Shown here: piece after piece, positions 1 to 7,996 of the stretch
Layout: each line of letters begins with the position of its first letter
Position numbering within the stretch: the first letter of the stretch is position 1
From: an uncultured delta proteobacterium
GTDB taxonomy: Bacteria; Myxococcota_A; Polyangia; Polyangiales; Polyangiaceae
Direction of reading: 5' to 3'
Assembly: GCA_903892415.1 (NCBI GenBank)
Contig: CAITIQ010000577.1
Span: forward strand, 1-64,000
DNA length: 64,000 bases
Program-made: the position numbers and the translations under genes
Notes under the pieces: generated by a model
Databases searched by the model: none
What the model saw: the letters and a program-made list of their open reading frames with translations, nothing else
What the model was told of the DNA's origin: nothing

Positions 1-3000
1 GCCGTCCCACACGAATCTGGTCCGCGCTTTTAGCGTCGGCACCGCGAGCTTGCTCTTCTGCTCGTAGACCTTCTTCTCGATGCGCCTTGCAAACGGGTCG
101 TAGGCGCACTCGACGATGAGGCCGTCACTGCGCGCGGCCTTCTGCATGAGGCCGGCGCCGTTCCATGTGTACTTCCAGATCTCTTCTTTGGGAGCGTCGA
201 GCCCAGGTTGCGGCTCGACAGTCCGCTTCTCGATCATCCTGCCGTCGGCGTCCCAGGCGTACTGGGTATTGCCCTTTTGGATGAGGCGGTTGCCCTTTGC
301 GTAAACGCGTGTCTCTGCGCCCGCTCCGGTCTCGTAGAGGTTGCCGGTTTTGTCGTACTTGAAGAGTTCGGCGCGGGCCTTCTCGGGCACCATCGAGAGG
401 AGCTGCCCGACCGGGTCGTACGCGAACTTCGTGCGGCCGCGTTCGCGGTCGATCGTTTCGATCAACTCGCCATCCGCGTTGTACCTAAAGGCTTTGAACG
501 CCGTGACGTTGGACCGCGTGGGGCCGACCCACTCGGGCTGGCCGGGGAGCGGGAGGATCTCACGCTCGGGGCCCAGCGTGCGGCGGTCGTTCAGGCGCCC
601 GAGCGCGTCGAACGTGGATTCGATCGCGCCGCCGCCGGGCAAGCGTCGTTGTAGATCGCGGCCCAGAAGATCTGGCGTGTGCGTGATCTCCCGGCCGTCC
701 AAGACAGTGAGTCTGCGGTTGCCCGCGGGGTCTCGCGTGACTTGCTCGCGATGCCCGAGCGACGTGCTGCGCCCGACGCGGTCGCCCGCGAGGTCGTGCT
801 GTAGCTCGACAACATGCGAGACGCCATTGAGCGTCTGCACCTCGCGGATGATTCGCCCGACGGCGTCGCGCTCGAACGCGAGCTCGATCCCGGGCGACTT
901 CGCCTTGATCAGATCGCCGAGCACCGAGTACGTGAAGTGCTCTTCGGACTCGTCGTGGAGCTTGCGCAGGATCAGCTCGCCGGCCTTGTTGTACTCGAGC
1001 TCGGTGACCTCTTTCGCTCCGTTCCTAATGTGGATGGGCCGGCCGACGGCATCATGCCGGTAGCTGAGCGTGCGGCCGTCGAAGGTCTGCTCCTCACGCA
1101 GGATCCCGCTCGAGGTGTACGCAAGCGCATGCAGCTCCCCGCGCTCGTTCCATACGTGCGTGAGCTCGCCCTCGACGTTGTAGCCGAGCCGCACCTTGTG
1201 CCCGTTCGGATCCGTGCGGCGCACCAGCTTGTGGTACCCGCCCCACTCCAGCGTCGTCAGGTAGCCCGAAGGAGCCTGCGCCGAGATCAGGTGCCCTTCA
1301 CCGTCGTAGGCGTAGCGCGTCACCTGGCCCAGCGCGTCGAGTACGCCAACCAGATCGCCTCGATTGGTGTGTTGATAGTGCGTCGTGTAGCCCAGCGGAT
1401 CCGTCGCGGATTTGCGCCGGCCGAAGGCGTCGTAGGTGAAGCGCCACACGCCGCCGTCCGGCTCTTGCACCCCGATCAAGTTGCCTTCGGCGTCCCAGCC
1501 GGCCTTGGTCACTGCGTTCTTGGGGTCGGTGATCTGTGTGACGAGCCCGCGCGGATCGCGCTCGTAGCGGGTGAGCGCGCCCATTGGATCCCGCACCCAG
1601 ACGAGATTGCCCCGGAAGTCGCGCTGGAAGATCGTCTCGCCCTTCGCTGGGTCGATGATGCGCGTTGGCAGGCCGTAGGCGTCGCGTTCGATCGTCGTGG
1701 TTCGGCCCAGCGGGTCGGTGATCTTGACGATCCGCCCGCGTCGGTCTCGCTCGTAGCTGGTCGTTGCCTCGGTGCCGTCGGTGATGGTGAGCAGGTGCCC
1801 GTCGTCGCGGTAGGTGGCCTTGGTGGTGTTGGGGCCTTCGTTCCATTCGTCGATCAGGCCGAACTCGTTGCCTTGAAAGGACGACGTCTGCGTGGAGTCG
1901 GTGACGGCGGAGAAGCCGTCATCCCCGAACTCGAACAGGCAGTGATGGATACCTCGGCAGGGCGTTAGCTTGTCGTGCAGGTACTTTGGCTTGTCGGCGA
2001 GGCTCGGGTCCTTGCGGTTGACGTACGAGCCCCAGCTCTCGCGACAGCGGCCATCGGGCCAATAGCGGAAAAAGAAGGCCAATCCGCAGCGATCCTGGTC
2101 CTTCGCGAGCCGACGGGAGCCCTCTTCGTATTCGTAATACGCCGTCTGCCCATCCGCGTCGGTGGCGGCGATCAGCTGGCCTTCGCGGTCGTGATCGAAG
2201 CGCACGAAGTCCAGCCACGCTCCTTGTACGGGCGCGGTCTTCGCTCCGATGGTGTGAATGCGTCCACTCTGGTCATGGCGCACGCGTAACTCACGTCCAG
2301 CGCTGTCTTTGATCGCCGCGAGCCGCAGGGTGTCTTGGTCATATGCGAGCTCAATGCGGTTCTTGTTGCGATCTTCGATCGCGGTGAGCAGCCACGCCTC
2401 ATGCGCACACCACTCGAGGATTGGGCTCATCGACGAGCCGGCGCGCTTGCCTTCTGTGCTCACCGAGAACAGGCGCCACACGTCATCATCTGCGTCGAGC
2501 GCGTAGCCCCACGGCTCGCGCTTCAACACCCACCCGAATGGTCCGAGGTGCTCTGCTCCAACGGTCAGGAGCGGGAAGTCGACGCTTGTCCCCTTGTCCG
2601 TCCACACGCGCACCATGTCGCGCTTGATCTCGACCACCCATCCGAGCGTGTGCGCCCAACCCCAGCCGATCCCGAAGTCACGCGACGCAGCGGCCGAACT
2701 CGCACTGCGCTCGAACTCCAGCGGCAGCGGGCCCGAGAGCGCGAAGTCTCCGATCGGGTGCGTGTGCGCGCGCCCCGTGACGACGTCGACCGGATGACTC
2801 TTCGTGCCGCAAAGCGGGTACTTGACCGGGTCGGGAGCCTCCTTCTTGGCACCACTCGATCCGTCAGTGCCGTTGCCTTTGCCTCCCCTGCCGCCCTTCT
2901 TCCCGCCCTTGCCGCCGGAGCCTCCAGCGCCTCCAGCATCAGCCCCGCCAGATTCCACGACGATCGTCGGGCACATTCCAGGCGGCGCGGCCGCTGCGGG

Positions 3001-3018
3001 TGCGGGTGCGGTGTTCAC
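1..3018 (-). CDS. rhs: RHS-repeat protein, DUF6531 type (3' end outside window)
   Basis: A single frame stays open from a GTG at 3018 to the left edge (1006 codons), so the C-terminal part, where RHS proteins carry a variable toxin, is not visible. After a Gly/Lys-rich N-terminus of about 65 residues comes a DUF6531-like segment (CGTKSHPVDVVTGRAHTHP, then SGPLPLEFERSASS). Dozens of YD repeats follow (for example YERDRRGRIVKITDPLGRTT) up to TRFVWDG, a typical core motif, at the very edge. RHS proteins form a closed shell around a toxin and ride on VgrG/PAAR tips of T6SS. In-frame TAG lies four codons upstream of the GTG, which fixes the start closely; a TTG at 3024 is the only alternative. Neighbours: DUF4150 protein 70 bases upstream on the same strand, three vgrG genes divergent. 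The toxin identity and immunity gene cannot be judged. Confidence 0.93.
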   Translation of the reverse strand, partial: MNTAPAPAAAAPPGMCPTIVVESGGADAGGAGGSGGKGGKKGGRGGKGNGTDGSSGAKKEAPDPVKYPLCGTKSHPVDVVTGRAHTHPIGDFALSGPLPLEFERSASSAAASRDFGIGWGWAHTLGWVVEIKRDMVRVWTDKGTSVDFPLLTVGAEHLGPFGWVLKREPWGYALDADDDVWRLFSVSTEGKRAGSSMSPILEWCAHEAWLLTAIEDRNKNRIELAYDQDTLRLAAIKDSAGRELRVRHDQSGRIHTIGAKTAPVQGAWLDFVRFDHDREGQLIAATDADGQTAYYEYEEGSRRLAKDQDRCGLAFFFRYWPDGRCRESWGSYVNRKDPSLADKPKYLHDKLTPCRGIHHCLFEFGDDGFSAVTDSTQTSSFQGNEFGLIDEWNEGPNTTKATYRDDGHLLTITDGTEATTSYERDRRGRIVKITDPLGRTTTIERDAYGLPTRIIDPAKGETIFQRDFRGNLVWVRDPMGALTRYERDPRGLVTQITDPKNAVTKAGWDAEGNLIGVQEPDGGVWRFTYDAFGRRKSATDPLGYTTHYQHTNRGDLVGVLDALGQVTRYAYDGEGHLISAQAPSGYLTTLEWGGYHKLVRRTDPNGHKVRLGYNVEGELTHVWNERGELHALAYTSSGILREEQTFDGRTLSYRHDAVGRPIHIRNGAKEVTELEYNKAGELILRKLHDESEEHFTYSVLGDLIKAKSPGIELAFERDAVGRIIREVQTLNGVSHVVELQHDLAGDRVGRSTSLGHREQVTRDPAGNRRLTVLDGREITHTPDLLGRDLQRRLPGGGAIESTFDALGRLNDRRTLGPEREILPLPGQPEWVGPTRSNVTAFKAFRYNADGELIETIDRERGRTKFAYDPVGQLLSMVPEKARAELFKYDKTGNLYETGAGAETRVYAKGNRLIQKGNTQYAWDADGRMIEKRTVEPQPGLDAPKEEIWKYTWNGAGLMQKAARSDGLIVECAYDPFARRIEKKVYEQKSKLAVPTLKARTRFVWDG

Positions 3019-3088
3019 GGCCAAAACCTACACGATTGAGTTCTGATGGAAGTACCGAAACGTGCGCCGTCGTCCGGCGGATGCGCAG

Positions 3089-3445
3089 TCAGCCGGCCTT
3101 GCCCTTGTTGTGGAACCCTGGGCTCCCGGTGATGCCCATCATCCCGCGCTCGACGAGCACCACTGGCGCTCCGGCAACGATGAAGCTCGGCCCGCCCGTA
3201 TTGAGACTGCAGGTCTCCTTCAGCGTGCCTGGCTCGTTGCCGTGGCAGGCCTTGAAGCAAGCCCCGACGTTGAGGATCTTCGCGCCGTTAATCTTGGTCC
3301 GCATGGGTGGATCCTTGATGCCCTCCACCGCGGTCGCGAGGACCGGATAAGGAATGGGCACCGGGCTTGGGGCGGCTGGCGTGGTGCAGACGCTTACAGC
3401 GAGCGGAGGCGCCTGATGATTGGAACTGGCGGTCACACAGTTCAT
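3089..3445 (-). CDS. PAAR-like DUF4150 spike-tip protein
   Basis: 118 residues. The segment VCTTPAAPSPVPIPYPV, then KINGAKILNVGACFKACHGNEPGT, then FIVAGAPVVLVERGMM is the layout of DUF4150 PAAR-like proteins, which cap the VgrG trimer and link it to an effector such as the downstream RHS protein. ATG at 3445 was chosen; a GTG at 3493 would add 16 residues with no family match. It probably forms an operon with the RHS gene (70-base gap). The 126 bases to the divergent vgrG start should hold both promoters, but I see no clear -35/-10 pair. Confidence 0.85.
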   Translation of the reverse strand: MNCVTASSNHQAPPLAVSVCTTPAAPSPVPIPYPVLATAVEGIKDPPMRTKINGAKILNVGACFKACHGNEPGTLKETCSLNTGGPSFIVAGAPVVLVERGMMGITGSPGFHNKGKAG

Positions 3446-3571
3446 GTAAACCGCTTTGACCTTAGGCACGGCAGCGAGGCTACACGATGGCACTTCGCAG
3501 GCGAAACAGATCTTGCACTGTGCCAGATCTGGCAGACCGTCTCACGCCACTCATGCTAGCTTGGCGCAACC

Positions 3572-5785
3572 TTGAGTTTGGGGATTCAGCTCCACGCGGA
3601 TGCGCTGCCGGTTGACCTGCGCGTGGTGCGCTTCGAGGCGAAGGAGGCGGTGTCCGAGCCGTTTCTGGTTGAAGTTTTGTTCGACACCGCGGACTCGGCT
3701 TTCGATCCGGAGTCGCTCATGTTCACCCGCGTCGCACTGACGGCGAACGAGGGCTTCGAGGCAGGACGCGTAGATCCGCGCGTGTTCGACGGCGTGGTTG
3801 AGGAAGCGGGCTACGTCGCGATGAACGGCAGCTTTTGTCGCTTTCGATTGGTACTTCGGCCGCGGTTCTTCGCTCTATCCCACCGCGTCGATGCGCGCAT
3901 TTTTCAGCAGCAGTCGATCGTCGACATCGTAAAGGCGGTGCTCGCGGAGACCGGGTTGGACGACGCGATGGAATGGCGACTCATCGGGGAATACGAGCCG
4001 CGCGAGTTCGTGGTGCAATATCGTGAGAGCGACCTGGCGTTCCTCTCGCGTTTGCTCGAGGAGGAGGGAATCTTCTACTTCTTCGAGCACACGCCAGACG
4101 GCCACACGATGGTGTTTGGTGACCACGACGGTGCTTTCACGGATCCTGAACAGCCCGTCGTACTTTCGCGCGGCCAGGCGGGGGGCGGGCGGGCGCTCCT
4201 CGACCTCGAGCGGGTAACGCGGATCGCGCCCAGTCACGTGCATCTGCGCGACTTCGATGTGAGGCAGCCTGGGGTACCTCCCGAGGCGGTCGCACCTTCG
4301 GACGCGCCCATCCCGCTGGAGTACTATGCGTTCCCGGGCGGCTTCACCACCGGCAAGGCTGCTCAGCGCAAGAGCGCTGCGCGGCTACGCTCGCTCCGCG
4401 CGAGCGCGGACCGCATCGTGGGCGTAGCGAACGTCGTGGGACTCGTACCGGGGCATCGGCTTAAGATCGATGGCTTTCCGGAAGGCGCCGTACCGAGTTC
4501 ATGCACGGTGATTCGGGTGACCACAAAAGGCGAGCAGGCAAGCGAGCGCTCGACCGGCCAGGGCCCTTCGAGCCGCACAGAGTTCGAGCTGATCCCGAAA
4601 GACGCGGCGTGGGCACCGCCGCTCCGCACGCCGAAGCCGCGGATTCGCGGCTATCAGATCGCGACTGTGACGGCCCCATCGGAGGAGCCGGAGACGATCC
4701 ATACCGACAACCTCGGCCGCATCAAAATCCGCTTCCCTTGGGATCGCTCGAAGAAGACAGACGATAGCTCGAGCTGCTGGGTGCGCGTCTCGCAGGTCAT
4801 GCTCGGCGGTTCGATGATGTTGCCCCGTGTTGGCTGGGAGGTCGCGGTCAGCTTCGAGCATGGGGATCCGGATCGCCCGCTGGTGATCGGGAAGGTGTAC
4901 ACCGCAGAAGAGGCGCCTCCCGCTGGGCTTCCGGCTGCCGCGGCGGACGGCTCGTTCTCCTCGCGCTCGAGCCCAGGTGGCGGCGGGCGCAACGGAATCG
5001 TGATGGGGGACTCGGCCGGGTCGCAGGGCTTCTCCGTGACCGCCCAGAAGGATGCAAACACCGGAGTTGGCAACGACCTCGCAGTAACGATCGGCGCGAA
5101 CGAGAGCATCTCGGTTGGCGCGAACGCGTCGCTATCGGTGGGTGGTGACGCCAGCTACTCGATTGGAGGCAACCAGAACGTGAGCGTCGGAGACGCGCTG
5201 CAGGTCAAGATCAAGGGCGCACAGAGCGTATCCGTCGGCGGCAGTGAAACCTTCGGCACAACCAAAGACTTCGTCGAGCACGCAGGTGGGACCTGTGCGT
5301 TCTCGGTTGGCGGCAGCTCCACCACGATCTCCAACGGGGTCCGGACAAAGGCCACCGGAGCAGCCACGCGCTCTGTTAGCGCGGCGATGATTACGCTCGC
5401 CGGCGGGGCGATAACCGACAAGAGCGCGACCTGCACGGAGACGGTCGGAGCTGTCGCCGTGACGCTGGCCGCCGGGAACGTGGTCGAGAGCGTTGGCGGA
5501 GCGAAGAGCCTGACGTGCTCCGCCGCGGAGCTCATGGTTTGCGCGTCTCTCACGCAGACCGCCGCGAGCGTGACCAACCTCATTGGCGGCCTCCACCTTC
5601 GAAAGGTGGGCGGCGACATCACAATCAAGGGCGCGCAGGTCATGTTGGGTGGCGCCGTGGGCACGTTCAAGGCGGGAGGCTCATCCATCAAGTTGGCCGG
5701 CGGCCCAATCACCATCAAGGCCTCCTCGTTCAAGTTCAGCGGCGCGACGATCATCAAGATGGGCTCAACGCTCAAGGAGGGTTGA
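3572..5785 (+). CDS. vgrG: VgrG spike protein 1
   Basis: 737 residues. Residues 1-370 are the gp27-like base, with VVQYRESDLAFLSRLLEEEG near 150 as the usual signature. Residues about 372-450 are the gp5-like OB fold (ETIHTDNLGRIKIRFPWD, then MLPRVGWEVAVSFEHGDPD). The rest is a repetitive Val/Gly-rich beta-helix (VGGDASYSIGGNQNVSVGD style) with no extra enzymatic domain. It would trimerise into the T6SS puncturing spike. The start is TTG: an in-frame TAG at 3557 limits it, TTG 3578 is the only near alternative, and there is no good ribosome binding site. It leads a tight run of vgrG genes and is divergent from the PAAR-like/RHS pair. Confidence 0.92.
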   Translation: MSLGIQLHADALPVDLRVVRFEAKEAVSEPFLVEVLFDTADSAFDPESLMFTRVALTANEGFEAGRVDPRVFDGVVEEAGYVAMNGSFCRFRLVLRPRFFALSHRVDARIFQQQSIVDIVKAVLAETGLDDAMEWRLIGEYEPREFVVQYRESDLAFLSRLLEEEGIFYFFEHTPDGHTMVFGDHDGAFTDPEQPVVLSRGQAGGGRALLDLERVTRIAPSHVHLRDFDVRQPGVPPEAVAPSDAPIPLEYYAFPGGFTTGKAAQRKSAARLRSLRASADRIVGVANVVGLVPGHRLKIDGFPEGAVPSSCTVIRVTTKGEQASERSTGQGPSSRTEFELIPKDAAWAPPLRTPKPRIRGYQIATVTAPSEEPETIHTDNLGRIKIRFPWDRSKKTDDSSSCWVRVSQVMLGGSMMLPRVGWEVAVSFEHGDPDRPLVIGKVYTAEEAPPAGLPAAAADGSFSSRSSPGGGGRNGIVMGDSAGSQGFSVTAQKDANTGVGNDLAVTIGANESISVGANASLSVGGDASYSIGGNQNVSVGDALQVKIKGAQSVSVGGSETFGTTKDFVEHAGGTCAFSVGGSSTTISNGVRTKATGAATRSVSAAMITLAGGAITDKSATCTETVGAVAVTLAAGNVVESVGGAKSLTCSAAELMVCASLTQTAASVTNLIGGLHLRKVGGDITIKGAQVMLGGAVGTFKAGGSSIKLAGGPITIKASSFKFSGATIIKMGSTLKEG

Positions 5786-5786
5786 C

Positions 5787-7994
5787 GTGAGCAGAGCGCT
5801 TAGCGCCAGCGTAATTGTGGACGGCTCCGAGCTGATGGCGCTGCGCGTAGCGCTTGAGGAGCGAGTCTCCGACCTCGCGAAGGCCGAGGTGCTCGTCGGC
5901 GCCCCGGACGAGCACGCCTTTGCACGGAAGCCGCTCGAAGCGGTGGGAAAGAACGCGCTGGTGCGGGTCTTCGACGCGAACGGAGACGAGAAGCGGTTTG
6001 CCGGCATCGTCATGCAGGCAGGCGTGCGTCGGGCGGGCGCGCTCGCAAACGAGGTATCCCTGCTCATTCGGCCCCGCCTGGCCAAGCTTGAGCTCCGCAC
6101 CGACTGCCGCACCTATCAAAACCTCAGCGTCGTCGAGGTGGTGACGAAGGTGCTCGAAGGCGCGGGATATGCCGGTAAAGAGATCAAGGATGAGGTTGGC
6201 GACAAGCCGCCGCCCCGAGCCGCGTTCGTCCAATACCGCGAGACGGACTGGGAGTTCATCGCCCGCATCCTCTCGGAGACAGGGTTGATGCTCATCACGA
6301 CGACGGACGGCGACGTCGACCTCGTCACCTTGACCGACAAGGACCTCGGCCTGCTCTCGCCCGACACGATCGACGCACTCGAGGGCGACGGACTCACAGG
6401 CGAAAAAGAGGCCGTGTTTCGCCTGCGGCGCTCGCGGGCAATCGCGCCGGGCAAAGTGACCACGCTGGTGCACGACTTCGAGCGTCCTAAGCTCGACCCG
6501 ACCAAGGTCAGCGAGACTGGCAGCGACGCCGAGAAAGCTCTCGAGGTGTTTAATTACCCGGTGCGCTCGGTGGATGACGCTGAGGTGGAGCGGGCGGCTC
6601 GCGTTGCCGCCGAGGGTCTCGCGGCACGGCGCTCGAGGATCACGGGGGAGTCTTCGTCGTTGAGGCTTGCTCCCGGCCATCGCGTTACCCTACAGGGCCA
6701 TCCGTACGCCGCGCTCAACGGCGAACTGTTGCTGCTAGCGACGAATCTCGTGTGGTCCCGCAACGAACACAACGGCGTTCGCGGGGCGTTTGAGGCCTGG
6801 CCGATGAAGGAGCCAACGCCTTTTCGACCCGTTGTTCGGGAGGCGCGCGCTCCAGCACGGGGATTGGTCTCGGCGAGGGTGACCGGCGCCTCCGGCAAAG
6901 AAGTCGACCCCGATCAGCACGGTCGAGTCACCGTGCTCCCGTCGTGGGATCGACTGGGGAAGAGCGACCACACTTCGAGTCCCAAGGTCCGTGCGACGCA
7001 GCTTCCGCTCGGAGAAAGCATGTTCACGCCGCGCGTGGGGTGGGAGGTCCTGGTCGGGCATTGGGATGGAGACGCAGACGACGCGTTGATCGTGGGTCGC
7101 ATGATCCACGGTGCAGCACCGCCGACCTACGGTTTGCCCGCCGGCAAGTCGAAGCTCAGCCTCCAGACACCGACCACCCCGTCCGGCGGCTCCTCGAACG
7201 AGATCCGCTTCGACGACGCCGCGAACGCAGAGGAGATGTTCTTCAACGCGTCGAAAGACATGTCCCAAAAGGTCGGCAACAACGCTACGACCAATGTGAC
7301 CGCCAACGAGACGCGCGATGTCGGAGCAAACCGAACGTTTGCGGTGACTTCAAGCTACGAGGAGACCATCTCGGGCTCGAGAAGCATCTCGGTCGGAGGG
7401 AGCCAAGTCATCGGTATCACCACGTATGTCGTGGACGACGTCGCCAGCCACTCCCATACGGTCGGCGGAAGCCGCAACATTACGATAGGCGGCGATCACA
7501 AGAATACAGCGACGGGGGCATGCACGATCGATGTAGGCGGAACGTGCATCGACCTGGTCGCGGGGACCGTCAGCATAGAGAACGCCGCCGCCTTCACGGA
7601 TGAGACGGGAGCGGTGCGGGTCGACCTGTGTGCGGGCAATCGTGCAATCGAGATTTCCGGCAGCTACTCCGAGACGATCGGCGCAGCGAAGGTCATCTTG
7701 GCAGCAGGGTCCGTCGTCGGCCAAGCGGCATCACTCACTCGAAACACGACGGGGGCGATACTGATCAAGACCAGCGCAGATCACGTCGAACAGTCCAGCG
7801 GTGGGTTTACCGAGGTTGCTGCAGGCGCACACATCATCAAGGCGACCAACGTCGTGATCGAGGCCAGCTCGCTCCTCAGTATTGTAATGGGCGCGTCGAC
7901 CATCACTCTGACCCCGGCTTCCGTGTCGATCGCCGGAACCAACATCAAGATCGACGCCGCCAGTGATCAACTGGGCATCGTGCTGGACAACTAG
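5787..7994 (+). CDS. vgrG: VgrG spike protein 2
   Basis: 735 residues, starting at GTG 5787, one base after the vgrG1 stop, with AAGGAGGG a few bases upstream; that strong site decides the start against earlier in-frame codons inside vgrG1. Order of domains: gp27-like base (VQYRETDWEFIARILSETG near 150), OB fold near 371 (DPDQHGRVTVLPSWDR, FTPRVGWEVLVGHWDGD) and a beta-helical Val/Gly/Ser repeat to the end. Divergent enough from its neighbours to be an old paralogue rather than a recent copy. Expected to join a homo- or heterotrimeric spike with the other VgrGs. Confidence 0.92.
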   Translation: MSRALSASVIVDGSELMALRVALEERVSDLAKAEVLVGAPDEHAFARKPLEAVGKNALVRVFDANGDEKRFAGIVMQAGVRRAGALANEVSLLIRPRLAKLELRTDCRTYQNLSVVEVVTKVLEGAGYAGKEIKDEVGDKPPPRAAFVQYRETDWEFIARILSETGLMLITTTDGDVDLVTLTDKDLGLLSPDTIDALEGDGLTGEKEAVFRLRRSRAIAPGKVTTLVHDFERPKLDPTKVSETGSDAEKALEVFNYPVRSVDDAEVERAARVAAEGLAARRSRITGESSSLRLAPGHRVTLQGHPYAALNGELLLLATNLVWSRNEHNGVRGAFEAWPMKEPTPFRPVVREARAPARGLVSARVTGASGKEVDPDQHGRVTVLPSWDRLGKSDHTSSPKVRATQLPLGESMFTPRVGWEVLVGHWDGDADDALIVGRMIHGAAPPTYGLPAGKSKLSLQTPTTPSGGSSNEIRFDDAANAEEMFFNASKDMSQKVGNNATTNVTANETRDVGANRTFAVTSSYEETISGSRSISVGGSQVIGITTYVVDDVASHSHTVGGSRNITIGGDHKNTATGACTIDVGGTCIDLVAGTVSIENAAAFTDETGAVRVDLCAGNRAIEISGSYSETIGAAKVILAAGSVVGQAASLTRNTTGAILIKTSADHVEQSSGGFTEVAAGAHIIKATNVVIEASSLLSIVMGASTITLTPASVSIAGTNIKIDAASDQLGIVLDN

Positions 7995-7996
7995 CC

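Noticed and set aside
814..1968. Long open plus-strand frames opposite the RHS gene
   Set aside because: They are antisense shadows; the minus strand reads continuous YD repeats.
5583..5786. Earlier in-frame start for vgrG2 inside vgrG1
   Set aside because: The added residues are Arg/Ser-rich nonsense, and GTG 5787 has a strong ribosome binding site.
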